This document shows, in pieces, positions 34,484-46,029 of a stretch of 64,000 nt of DNA. Numbering within the stretch: position 1 is the stretch's first letter; each line of letters opens with the position of its first letter. The position numbers and the translations under genes were made by a program. The notes under the pieces were generated by a model, which was not told the origin of the DNA, made no database searches, and saw nothing but the letters and a program-made list of their open reading frames with translations. This DNA is from Devosia ginsengisoli (GTDB lineage Bacteria > Pseudomonadota > Alphaproteobacteria > Rhizobiales > Devosiaceae). The DNA lies in the NCBI RefSeq assembly GCF_007859655.1, contig NZ_CP042304.1:1922001-1986000 (forward strand), in the 5' to 3' direction.

Positions 34484-34936
34484 ATGATCTACCTTCTTGC
34501 CGTCCTTATCGGCGTCGCCGCCGGTCTGCGTGCCGTTACACCGATCGCCGCCATTTCCTGGGGCGCCTGGCTCGGCTGGATCGATCTCAGCGCCACCCCG
34601 CTCGCCTTCCTCGGCAACATTATTGCCGTCGTCATCATCACGTTGCTGGCCATTGCCGAACTGGTCAGCGACCAATTGCCCAACACCCCCAGCCGCAAGG
34701 TCCCGATGCAGTTCGGCACCCGCATCGTGCTGGGTGCCCTGGCCGGCGCCCTGCTGGTGGTCGACAACTGGATCGTCGGAGCCATTCTCGGCGCCGTCGG
34801 CGCAGTCATCGGCACCTATGGCGGCGCCGATATCCGCGCCCGCCTGGCCAAGGCATTCGGTCGCGACCTGCCGGCCGCGCTCACCGAGGATGTCGTGGCC
34901 GTCGTCCTGGCCTTCCTCGTCGTCTATCTCGCCTGA
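34484..34936 (+). CDS. DUF4126 family membrane protein
   Basis: A 150-residue protein with about four membrane segments. It begins MIYLLAVLIGVAAGLRAVTP and carries the family-typical GLRAVTPIAAISWGAWLGW and the middle EYxxD-like region AELVSDQLPNTPSRK, followed by GTRIVLGALAGALLVV and GAVGAVIGTYGGADIRARLA. The DUF4126 family has no proven function. It is the first of several small genes in the same direction. Confidence 0.8.
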   Translation: MIYLLAVLIGVAAGLRAVTPIAAISWGAWLGWIDLSATPLAFLGNIIAVVIITLLAIAELVSDQLPNTPSRKVPMQFGTRIVLGALAGALLVVDNWIVGAILGAVGAVIGTYGGADIRARLAKAFGRDLPAALTEDVVAVVLAFLVVYLA

Positions 34937-34972
34937 TCGGCAAGGTGGCGTGACAGCGCTCAGGGGTCGCTC

Positions 34973-35269
34973 GTGATCTATGTCATTGCCACCTTCCGCA
35001 TCCGTCCGGCGGCGCTCGAGAGCTTCGTCGAGGCCGCCTATGCGCTGATCGACGTGGCCCGCCGCCAGCCCGGCTGCCTCTATTACGATCTCCATGCCAG
35101 CGTCACCGACCCCGATCGGGTCATGTGCTTCGAGCAATGGCAGGACCGCCCCGCCTTCGACCGCCATCTCGCCACGCCGGACGTGGCGAGTTTCAGCGCG
35201 GCAATCGAAGGCCTTGTGCTGTCCTCGAAAATCGAGATCATCCACCCCGACAGCATCGATACGCTTTGA
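34973..35269 (+). CDS. Antibiotic-biosynthesis monooxygenase (ABM) domain protein
   Basis: A 98-residue single-domain ferredoxin-like protein. It has the ABM pattern: IYVIATFRIRPAALESFVEA at the start, ARRQPGCLYYDLHASVTDPD in the middle, and FEQWQDRPAFDRHLATP after it. Such proteins are dimeric, often quinol monooxygenases (YgiN) or autoinducer-processing homologues; the substrate cannot be told. The start is GTG at 34973, giving the family's normal length. It lies 36 bp after the DUF4126 gene. Confidence 0.85.
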   Translation: MIYVIATFRIRPAALESFVEAAYALIDVARRQPGCLYYDLHASVTDPDRVMCFEQWQDRPAFDRHLATPDVASFSAAIEGLVLSSKIEIIHPDSIDTL

Positions 35270-35326
35270 CCCCAATTCTGCCGTGCATCGGCAACACCAT
35301 GGCGCAACCCCATCACGGAGCTCCCC

Positions 35327-35710
35327 ATGACCAGGTCCATCCTCGCCGCCCTCCTCGCCACCGCCATGTTCGCGCCTGTCGCGGCGCAGGCGGCCGAGGC
35401 CACACTCCAGATCGAATTGAGCGCCACCGGCGATTTCGAACGCCGTGTCATGACCTATGACTGCAATGACGGCAGCTCCGTCACCGTCACTTACATCAAT
35501 GCCGCGCCGAACTTTCTCGCCATCCTGCCTGTTGTCGATGAGCCGGAGCCGCTGATCTTCTCCTCGGTCGTGGCCGCTTCGGGCGTGCGCTATGTCTCGG
35601 GCATCTGGGAATGGTGGACAAAGGGCGTCGATGCCACGCTGCATGACGTAACACTTGGTCAGGATGCCGAACCCGTGCTTACCTGCAGCGAGTTGAACAA
35701 CACACCGTAA
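35327..35710 (+). CDS. MliC-like lysozyme inhibitor
   Basis: A 127-residue secreted protein. The signal peptide (MTRSILAALLATAMFAPVAA) is followed by an MliC domain with YDCNDGSSVTVTYINA at about residues 44-59, NFLAILPV, and SGVRYVSGIWEWWTKG at about 85-100, ending in a second cysteine of LTCSELN. MliC and PliC proteins block C-type lysozymes in the periplasm; the Ser and Lys of the SGxxY...K loop enter the lysozyme active site. No lipobox Cys is seen after the signal peptide, so it is probably the soluble PliC-type form. Confidence 0.8.
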   Translation: MTRSILAALLATAMFAPVAAQAAEATLQIELSATGDFERRVMTYDCNDGSSVTVTYINAAPNFLAILPVVDEPEPLIFSSVVAASGVRYVSGIWEWWTKGVDATLHDVTLGQDAEPVLTCSELNNTP

Positions 35711-35715
35711 TATTC

Positions 35716-36303
35716 ATGGACCAGATGTCCCCGGCCGAACTCTTCCCCCATGTCCGCATCGTCATGGGCATGATTGTCGGCCTGGGCATCACCCGGCTGC
35801 TGATGACCGTGGCCGGCCTGATCCAGCACCCGCATCGCTCGCGCATCTCGGCCATTCACCTGCTCTGGATCGCCTCGATCCTGGTGGAGCTGATCCTGTT
35901 CTGGTGGTGGGAATTCGCCCTGTTCCGCCTGGAACACTGGACCTTCGCCATCACGCTGTTCCTCATCCTCTACGCGGTGACGCTGTTCCTGCTGGCCGCC
36001 CTGCTCTCGCCCGACAACATTGCCGAATATGCCGGTTACGAGGATTTCTTCCTCAAGCGCCGCCTCTGGTTCTTCGGCCTGTTCGCCGCCACCTTCGCGC
36101 TCGACACCGTCGATTCCCTGATCAAGGGCGAGGCCTATTGGGATCGTTTCGGCGCCGATTATTACATCCAGGTGCCGCTCGGCCTCATTCTCTGCGCCGT
36201 CGCCATCCGCTCCGCCGATCGCCGTGTCCATCTCGTCGCAGTGCTGCTGCATCTGGCCTATCAGGCCTATTGGATCGGGCGGTTTTTCTATACGGTGAAC
36301 TGA
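35716..36303 (+). CDS. Multi-pass membrane protein of unknown function
   Basis: A 195-residue protein with about five membrane segments: VMGMIVGLGITRLLMTVAGL at residues about 17-36, LLWIASILVELILFWWWEF, a third around FAITLFLILYAVTLFLLAAL, then a loop with Tyr/Asp/Glu (AEYAGYEDFFLKRR) and further helices. It starts 5 bp after the MliC gene and is probably cotranscribed with it. I do not recognise the family. Confidence 0.6.
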   Translation: MDQMSPAELFPHVRIVMGMIVGLGITRLLMTVAGLIQHPHRSRISAIHLLWIASILVELILFWWWEFALFRLEHWTFAITLFLILYAVTLFLLAALLSPDNIAEYAGYEDFFLKRRLWFFGLFAATFALDTVDSLIKGEAYWDRFGADYYIQVPLGLILCAVAIRSADRRVHLVAVLLHLAYQAYWIGRFFYTVN

Positions 36304-36338
36304 CCGAACCGAAACTTGCCGTACGAGAATCCTCCTCC

Positions 36339-36770
36339 ATGAGCATGCTCATCGCCGCCCTCATGTTCATCGCCCTGCTGGCCGTCTCGACTGCCCATTT
36401 CCTCTGGTCCATCGGCCGCACCTGGCCGATCCGCGACGAAAGGCTGCTGGCCCAGACCGTCGTCGGCTTCGAGGGCATCGAGCGCATGCCGCCGCGCCTG
36501 GCCTCGTTTGCCGTCGCCGTGGCCACCCTGACCGCCGGCATCATCGCCCTGGCGCTGGCCGATCACGATAGCGGCGGCCTGCCCTTGAGCCTGCTCGGCC
36601 TGCCGCTCGCGGCCGTGTTCCTCGCCCGCGGCGTGGTCGGCTACACCGCCTGGTGGGCCGAAAAGACCCCCGAACCCAATTTCCGGCTCAATGATCGCAG
36701 GGTCTATTCGCCGCTCTGCCTGCTCCTGGGCCTGGGTTTTGTCGCATTGGTCGTGCTGAGGCTGCTGTGA
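36339..36770 (+). CDS. DUF3995-like membrane protein
   Basis: A 143-residue protein with four membrane segments. Its N-terminus (LMFIALLAVSTAHFLWSIGR followed by TWPIRDERLLAQTVVG) and its C-terminal YSPLCLLLGLGFVALVVL match the DUF3995 pattern, whose function is unknown. The ATG at 36339 follows the preceding membrane gene by 35 bp. Its stop overlaps the GTG start of the acetyltransferase gene. Confidence 0.75.
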   Translation: MSMLIAALMFIALLAVSTAHFLWSIGRTWPIRDERLLAQTVVGFEGIERMPPRLASFAVAVATLTAGIIALALADHDSGGLPLSLLGLPLAAVFLARGVVGYTAWWAEKTPEPNFRLNDRRVYSPLCLLLGLGFVALVVLRLL

Positions 36771-37222
36771 CCGAAAGCTATCTGCGGCTGCGCAAGCGGC
36801 TCGATGGTCCGCTCCCCGTGCCGGCCTGGCCGCAGGGCATTACCCCCGCCGCCTTCGACGCCGTCGATCCCCGCCTGCTCCATGCCCTGCTGGATGAAGC
36901 CTTTCCCGGCGGGCTGATCGCACCATTCGAAGACTGGTACGGCAATCTGACCACCGATTCTGAATTCGACCCGGCGCTCTGCGTTCCGGCCTTGACCGGG
37001 GACGGCCGGGTTGCCGGCTTCGTACAGTGCTGGACGTCAGGTTTCGTCAAGGACCTCGCGGTCGCACCCGGATATCGCGGCCAGGGCCTGGGCGCCGCCC
37101 TGATGCTGCACGCCTTCGCCCTCTTCGCGGCCCGGGGCACGCCGCATGTCGACCTCAAGGTCCAGTTGGCGGAAGCCCCGGCGCGCCGCCTCTATGCCCG
37201 CCTCGGCATGGTCGAGGCTTAG
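36767..37222 (+). CDS. GNAT-family N-acetyltransferase
   Basis: A 151-residue GNAT protein. The acetyl-CoA loop is VAPGYRGQGLGAALMLHAF (Q/RxxGxG/A) at about residues 102-120, preceded by the strand GFVKDLAV and followed by HVDLKVQLAEAPARRLYARL. The N-terminal half is less typical. It starts with GTG inside the stop of the DUF3995-like gene, so it belongs to that operon, and its 3-prime end overlaps the convergent glgX by four bases. The substrate is unknown. Confidence 0.85.
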   Translation: MTESYLRLRKRLDGPLPVPAWPQGITPAAFDAVDPRLLHALLDEAFPGGLIAPFEDWYGNLTTDSEFDPALCVPALTGDGRVAGFVQCWTSGFVKDLAVAPGYRGQGLGAALMLHAFALFAARGTPHVDLKVQLAEAPARRLYARLGMVEA

Positions 37223-39222
37223 CCCGCGCTGCGCACCAGCGCCACCACCGAGCGCGGCGTCAGCGTTGCCGTTCCCTCGGACAACACAACGCTGGCGGTA
37301 TTGTCCGACAGGATCCCCACCGCCCAGCCGCCCTCGGGCAGTCGTGCCACCACCGGTTCGCTCCGCCGGTTGAACCACACCAGCACGTCATCGTCCTTGT
37401 GCCGCAGATGCATGCCCAGCACCGAGGCGCCCGACTGGCCCCAGTCGCCCTCATTCATCTCGCGGCCATCAGGATGCAGCCACACCACGTCGCGCATGCC
37501 GCCCTTGTCCTGCCCGCTGAGGAAATGGTCATGCGTCAGCGCGACATGGGCTTTGCGGAAGCCGTTGATCGCCGCCACGAAATCCACCAGGTCGCCATCG
37601 GCGCTTTCCCAGTCCAGCCAGGTGATTTCATTGTCCTGCGCATAGGCATTGTTATTGCCCTGCTGGGTGCGGAACATCTCGTCGCCCTGCTGCAGCAGCG
37701 GCACCCCGCGCGACAGGAACAGCGTCGCCAGCAGCGCCCGCACGTCGCGCTTGCGCGCCGCATTGATAACAGGGTCGTCGGTTTCCCCCTCGACGCCGCA
37801 ATTCCACGAGGCATTGTGATTATGCCCGTCGCGATTGCCCTCGCCATTCGCCTCGTTATGCTTGTCGTGATAGCTGACCAGGTCGCGCAGCGTGAATCCG
37901 TCATGCACGGCCAGCATGTTCACCCCGGCACTCGGCTTGCGCCCGGCAAAATCGAAGATTTCCGCCGAACCGGCCACTTTGCCGGCCAGCGCACCGATCT
38001 TGCCATCCTCGCCGCGCCAGAATTCCCGCACTTCGTCGCGATAGGTGTCGTTATGCTCTTTGAATTCCTTGCCGAACTGCCCCAGCGCATACCCGCCCGG
38101 ACCCGGATCCCACGGCTCGGCCACCAGAATGGCTTTGCTCAGCACCGGGTCGGCCTTGATCTTTTCCAGCATGACCGCATTGGGGTTGAACCCCGGATCG
38201 CGCCCCAGCACCGTCGCCAGGTCGAACCGGAAGCCCGAAACACCCATTTCCTCGACCCAGTAGCGCAGCGAGTCGATCACCAGCCTTTGCACCGCCGGAT
38301 GGTCGCAACGCAGCGTATTGCCGGTACCAGTGTCGTTGACCAGATGCTGCTTCCCATCGACCTCGACGAAGCGATAATAGGTCCGCGCATCGAGCCCCAT
38401 CAGGCTCAGCATCGGCCCATTGGCATCGCTCTCCCCGGTATGGTTGTAGACCACGTCGAGGATCACCGAGATGCCGTTCTTGCGATAGAGATCGGTCATG
38501 TTCCGCAATTCCTGCGGCCCGCGCGGCGCCAGCCGCGGATCGATCGCCGAATAGGCCACCGGATTATAGCCCCAGGCATTGGTCAGCCCGAGCACCGGCA
38601 GATGGCCCTCGTCGATCCACGCCGCCGTCGGCATCAGCTGCAGCGTATCGACGCCGATATATTTGAGATGGTCGATCACCCTTTGCGTCGTCAGCCCGGC
38701 AATCGTGCCGCGCAACGGCCCCTGCACGCTGGGATGGCGCATCGTATAGCCGCGCACATTCATTTCGTAGAACAGTCCCGGCGCCTTCTTGCGCGGCAGG
38801 ATGTTCTCATTGCCCATGTCTCCAACAATGGCCTTGGGGATCAATGGCGCCGTATCCACCGCCTCGGCCCGGTCCAGCCGCAGCCGCGGCGAGCGCACGA
38901 AGACCCGGTCGAGCCGCTTGGCATAGGGATCGACCAGCAGCTTCATCGGGTCGAAGAAATAGCCCTGGTCCGGATCATATGGCCCGTCGGCCCGCAGCCC
39001 ATAGCGCGCGCCGGCAGCCAGCCCCGAAACCAGCCCGGCGCGGATATTGTCCTGGTGGACATCCAGCTCGAACCGGTCCGTTTCCTGGTCCTGCTCATCG
39101 AAAATCGACACCCAGATATGGGTGGCGCTTTCCGAATAGACGGCAAAGTTGACGCCCGCCTCGGTCACCGTGGCGCCGAGATGGGCAATACTGCCCCCGT
39201 TGGGGACCAGCATGGGTTTCAT
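37219..39222 (-). CDS. glgX: Glycogen debranching enzyme
   Basis: GH13 isoamylase-type enzyme that cuts alpha-1,6 branches of phosphorylase-limit glycogen. The 667 residues comprise an N-terminal CBM48 domain (about 1-130) and a catalytic barrel with ILDVVYNHTGE, the nucleophile region GFRFDLATVLGRD at about residue 330, the acid in LVAEPWDPG and the distal VHDGFTLRDLVSYHD. The C-terminal domain is beta-rich. It is the last gene of the leftward glycogen cluster, separated from pgm by a palindrome-bearing gap of 104 bp. Confidence 0.95.
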   Translation of the reverse strand: MKPMLVPNGGSIAHLGATVTEAGVNFAVYSESATHIWVSIFDEQDQETDRFELDVHQDNIRAGLVSGLAAGARYGLRADGPYDPDQGYFFDPMKLLVDPYAKRLDRVFVRSPRLRLDRAEAVDTAPLIPKAIVGDMGNENILPRKKAPGLFYEMNVRGYTMRHPSVQGPLRGTIAGLTTQRVIDHLKYIGVDTLQLMPTAAWIDEGHLPVLGLTNAWGYNPVAYSAIDPRLAPRGPQELRNMTDLYRKNGISVILDVVYNHTGESDANGPMLSLMGLDARTYYRFVEVDGKQHLVNDTGTGNTLRCDHPAVQRLVIDSLRYWVEEMGVSGFRFDLATVLGRDPGFNPNAVMLEKIKADPVLSKAILVAEPWDPGPGGYALGQFGKEFKEHNDTYRDEVREFWRGEDGKIGALAGKVAGSAEIFDFAGRKPSAGVNMLAVHDGFTLRDLVSYHDKHNEANGEGNRDGHNHNASWNCGVEGETDDPVINAARKRDVRALLATLFLSRGVPLLQQGDEMFRTQQGNNNAYAQDNEITWLDWESADGDLVDFVAAINGFRKAHVALTHDHFLSGQDKGGMRDVVWLHPDGREMNEGDWGQSGASVLGMHLRHKDDDVLVWFNRRSEPVVARLPEGGWAVGILSDNTASVVLSEGTATLTPRSVVALVRSAG

Positions 39223-39240
39223 GGAAATTCCGATTCTAAA

Positions 39241-39285
39241 GCGTTGGACCGAAAAGTGTCTCCACTTTCCGGCCGAATCCGACGC
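39241..39285. repeat. 45-base palindrome between pgm and glgX
   Basis: Outer arms GCGTTGGA and TCCGACGC (one wobble) enclose CCGAAAAGTG and CACTTTCCGG. It has the same layout as the element at 30342-30385. It could act as a partial terminator or RNA stabiliser between pgm and glgX. Confidence 0.65.
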
Positions 39286-39326
39286 GACAACAAAGCTACG
39301 GAGCGGCGTTCCATCCGAACGTCGCT

Positions 39327-42401
<3,075 letters not shown>

Positions 42402-42405
<4 letters not shown>

Positions 42406-43673
42406 CGGCCCGCCAGATACTTGTTGACCATCGCCTGGGTGATCAGCGTCACCCCGTCATCGCTGCGCCGGAACCACTTGGCGTCGAATTCGGGATCCTC
42501 GCCCACCACCAGCCCCTCGGGGATGCTGACGCCGCGATCGATCACGACCTTCTTGAGGCGCGCATTCCGCCCGACATCGCAATAGGGCAGAACCACGGCC
42601 TCTTCGAGCACCGAATAGGAATGCACCCGCGAGCCGGTCGAGAGCAGCGTGCGCTGCAAATGCCCGCCCGAGATGATGCAGTCGCCCGAAACCAGCGAGT
42701 TCACCGCCGAACCGCGCCGCCCGTCGAAGTCATGCACGAACTTGGCAGGCGGGGTGATTTCCGCATAGGTCCAGATCGGCCAGTCGCGGTCATAGAGATC
42801 GAGCTGCGGCTCGATATCGGTCAGATCGATCGAGGCCTTCCAATAGGCGTCGATCGTGCCCACGTCGCGCCAATAGGCCACGTCTTCCTTGCTCGACCGC
42901 ACGCAGCTCCGCGTGAAGCGATGCGCCCAGGCCGTGCCGTTCTTGACGATATAGGGAATGATGTCCTTGCCGAAATCCCGGCTCGAGCCTTCCGTAGCCG
43001 CGTCGCGCCGCAACTGCTCCATCAGGAACCGCGTCTCGAACACATAGATACCCATCGACGCGAGCGCCGTGTCCGGCTTGTCCGGAATAGCCGGCGGGTC
43101 CTTGGGCTTTTCGACGAAGTCGATCACCCGGTCGCGCCCATCGACATGCATCACGCCGAAGCCCGTGGCCTCCATGCGCGGCACTTCCAGGCACCCGATG
43201 GTCACGTCGGCACCGGTATCCACATGCTGCCGCAGCATGATTTCATAGTCCATCTTGTAGATGTGGTCGCCCGCCAGGATGACGATGTAGCGCGCGCCGT
43301 AATCCTCGATAATGTCCATGTTCTGGAACACGGCATCGGCCGTGCCGGCATACCACATGTCCTCGGCCACGCGCTGGCTGGCGGGCAGCACGTCGAAGCT
43401 CTCGTTGCGTTCGGGCCGCAGGAAGTTCCAGCCACGCGACAGGTGCCGGATCAGGCTATGCGCCTGATATTGCGTCGCCACCGAAATGCGACGAATGCCC
43501 GAATTGATCGCGTTGGAGAGCGCGAAGTCGATAATGCGCGATTTGCCCCCGAAATAGACGGCTGGCTTGGCGCGCCGGTCGGTCAGTTCCATCAGGCGCG
43601 TGCCGCGTCCTCCCGCCAGCACATAGGCCATGGCCTCGCGGGCCAGCGGCGATGGTGTTCTGTAGTCTGCCAT
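42402..43673 (-). CDS. glgC: Glucose-1-phosphate adenylyltransferase
   Basis: Makes ADP-glucose from ATP and glucose-1-phosphate, the committed and allosterically controlled step of glycogen synthesis. The 423 residues contain [20 protein letters not shown] at about 15-34, [19 protein letters not shown], the catalytic [10 protein letters not shown] at about residue 135, the sugar-phosphate site FVEKPKDPP, and a C-terminal left-handed beta-helix. The Arg/Lys at the N-terminus are the usual activator site (fructose-6-phosphate or pyruvate in alphaproteobacteria). Confidence 0.97.
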
Positions 43674-43728
43674 TCTTCTAACCCTCCACTACTGCCCGTT
43701 TTCCGGGACGTATCTCACTCCATCCGGG

Positions 43729-45924
43729 TCACGCCGGCTCGTATTTCAGGAACAGCGTCGAGAGCGGCGGCAGATAGATTTCCGCCTCTGCCGGCCAGTG
43801 CTTGCCCTCCACGGCATAGGCCTCGACCGCCCCCTGGTTTCCGGTATTGGACCCGGAATACCACCCCGCATCGGTATTGATGCGCTCCACCCATTTGCCT
43901 GCCAGCGGCATGGGAATCTTGTAGCCGCTGCGCGGCACCGGCGTGAAATTGGACACCACCAGCACCGGGTCGCTTCCCGGCGCCTTGCGCAACCACGCAA
44001 ACACCGAATTGGCGTGATCGTTCCCGATCACCCATTCGAACCCCTCCGGCTCGCAATCGCGCTCATGCAAAGCGGGCAATTCGCGATAGGCCAGGTTGAG
44101 GTCGGCAATCAGCCGCCGCATGCCCTCATGCATACCCGCGTCGAGCAGGTACCAGTCCAGCGACTTGCCGTCGGCCCATTCGTCGCGCTGCGCGAATTCC
44201 TGGCCCATGAACAGCAGTTTCTTGCCGGGATGCCCCCACATGAAGGCGTAATAGGCCCGCAGGTTGGCGAATTTCTGCCAGTCGTCACCAGGCATCTTTT
44301 CCAGCAGCGAGCCCTTGCCATGCACCACTTCGTCATGGCTCAGCGGCAGCACGAAATTCTCGCTGAACGCGTAGACCGTGCCGAACGTCATGTCATTGTG
44401 GTGGTATTTCCGATGCACCGCCTCGCGGCTCATGAAGCGCAAAGTGTCGTTCATGAAGCCCATATTCCACTTGAAGCCGAAGCCTAGCCCGCCCGTATAG
44501 GCGGGGTGGCTGACGCCAGGCCACGAGGTGGATTCCTCGGCGATCATGAACGTGCCCGGATGCAGCCGATAGGCTTCCGAATTCACCCGACGCAGGAATT
44601 CCACGGCCTCCAAATTCTGGTTGCCACCGAACTTGTTGGGCACCCACTGCCCCTGCTGGCGCGAATAATCGAGATAGAGCATCGACGCCACGGCATCGAC
44701 GCGCAGCCCGTCGATATGGAATTTCTCCAGCCAGTAGAGCGCATTGTTGACGAGGAAGCTCACCACCTCGCGCCGGCCGAAATTGTAGATCGCCGTGTTC
44801 CAGTCGGGGTGATAGCCCTGCCGCGGATCGGCATGCTCGTAGAGCGCCGTGCCGTCAAAACGGGCCAGCCCATGCGCATCGGTCGGGAAATGCGCCGGTA
44901 CCCAGTCGAGGATCACGCCAAGCCCCGCCTCATGCGCCGCATTGACGAAGCGGGCAAACGCCGCCGGATCGCCGTGTCGCGAGGTCGGCGCATACATGCC
45001 CGTGGGCTGGTAACCCCAGCTCGGATCGAACGGATGCTCGGTGATCGGCAGCAGCTCGATATGGGTGTAGCCCATATCCGCCGCATAGGGCACGAGCTGC
45101 TCGGCCAACTGGTCATAGCTCAAAAACCCGCCATCGGGCCGCCGCCGCCAGCTACCCAGATGCACCTCATAGATCGACATCGGCACCCGCCGCCAGTCGC
45201 GCATGGCGCGCTCTTCGATATATTTGGCGTCGGTCCAGGCGAATTCGGTCGGGTCGGGCACCACCGAGGCCGTACGCGGCCGCAATTCCGATTGCCGGGC
45301 AAACGGGTCCGCCTTGAGCGGCTGCACCACGCCATCCGGCCCGACGATCTCGTATTTGTAGAGCGTGCCGGTGCCCAGCACGGGAATGAACACTTCCCAG
45401 ATGCCGGTTTCCAGGCGGTTGCGCATCGGGTTGCGGCGTCCGTCCCATTCGTTGAACGGGCCGACCACGCTCACGCGCTGCGCATTGGGCGCCCACACGG
45501 CAAAATGGGTGCCGTGAATGCCCTCGAATTCCATCTCATGGCTACCGAGCTTGTCGAACAGCCGCAGGTGATTGCCTTCGCCGATATAGTAGTCGTCCAT
45601 CGGCCCCAGCACCGGCCCGAAGGAATAGGGGTCGTAGACATCCCATTCCCCGCCGGCATTTTTGGCGTGATAGCGGATCGGCTGGCGCCCGCTGATGCTG
45701 ATCTTGCCCTCGAAAAAGCCGCCGCCATGGCGCGGAATCAGCGGACCGAGCGCCACTCCGTCCAGCGCGTAGGCCGACACGGTCTCGGCATGCGGGATGA
45801 AGGCCCGCAGCACCCATTGCCCGCCAATCTCGTGCAGCCCCAGAAACGCGAACGGATTGGGATTGCGGCCATTAACGATCGCCTCCACTTCCCGTGCATC
45901 GGCCTGCCAGTCTTCCTTGCTCAC
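43729..45924 (-). CDS. glgB: 1,4-alpha-glucan branching enzyme
   Basis: GH13 enzyme that introduces alpha-1,6 branches. About 731 residues: an N1 domain (about 5-100), a CBM48 domain (FAVWAPNAQRVSVVGPFNEW), then the barrel with VILDWVPAHFPTD, the nucleophile in GLRVDAVASMLYLDYSR, the acid in IAEESTSWPG and LSHDEVVHGKGS. The C-terminal beta domain ends ISTLFLKYEPA-like. The GTG at 45924 is chosen because a GGGGGAG ribosome site lies seven bases upstream; an in-frame ATG at 45987 adds 21 residues. The gene lies between glgC and glgP. Confidence 0.95.
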   Translation of the reverse strand: MSKEDWQADAREVEAIVNGRNPNPFAFLGLHEIGGQWVLRAFIPHAETVSAYALDGVALGPLIPRHGGGFFEGKISISGRQPIRYHAKNAGGEWDVYDPYSFGPVLGPMDDYYIGEGNHLRLFDKLGSHEMEFEGIHGTHFAVWAPNAQRVSVVGPFNEWDGRRNPMRNRLETGIWEVFIPVLGTGTLYKYEIVGPDGVVQPLKADPFARQSELRPRTASVVPDPTEFAWTDAKYIEERAMRDWRRVPMSIYEVHLGSWRRRPDGGFLSYDQLAEQLVPYAADMGYTHIELLPITEHPFDPSWGYQPTGMYAPTSRHGDPAAFARFVNAAHEAGLGVILDWVPAHFPTDAHGLARFDGTALYEHADPRQGYHPDWNTAIYNFGRREVVSFLVNNALYWLEKFHIDGLRVDAVASMLYLDYSRQQGQWVPNKFGGNQNLEAVEFLRRVNSEAYRLHPGTFMIAEESTSWPGVSHPAYTGGLGFGFKWNMGFMNDTLRFMSREAVHRKYHHNDMTFGTVYAFSENFVLPLSHDEVVHGKGSLLEKMPGDDWQKFANLRAYYAFMWGHPGKKLLFMGQEFAQRDEWADGKSLDWYLLDAGMHEGMRRLIADLNLAYRELPALHERDCEPEGFEWVIGNDHANSVFAWLRKAPGSDPVLVVSNFTPVPRSGYKIPMPLAGKWVERINTDAGWYSGSNTGNQGAVEAYAVEGKHWPAEAEIYLPPLSTLFLKYEPA

Positions 45925-46029
45925 ACGCACGCTCCCCCGACAGCGGCGCAAGCCATCCGGCCCAGCCCCCGAACCATTCATCGGCAACAGGTCCGGTCCG
46001 CATTTCCGCTTGCCGCCCCCTGCCTATGC

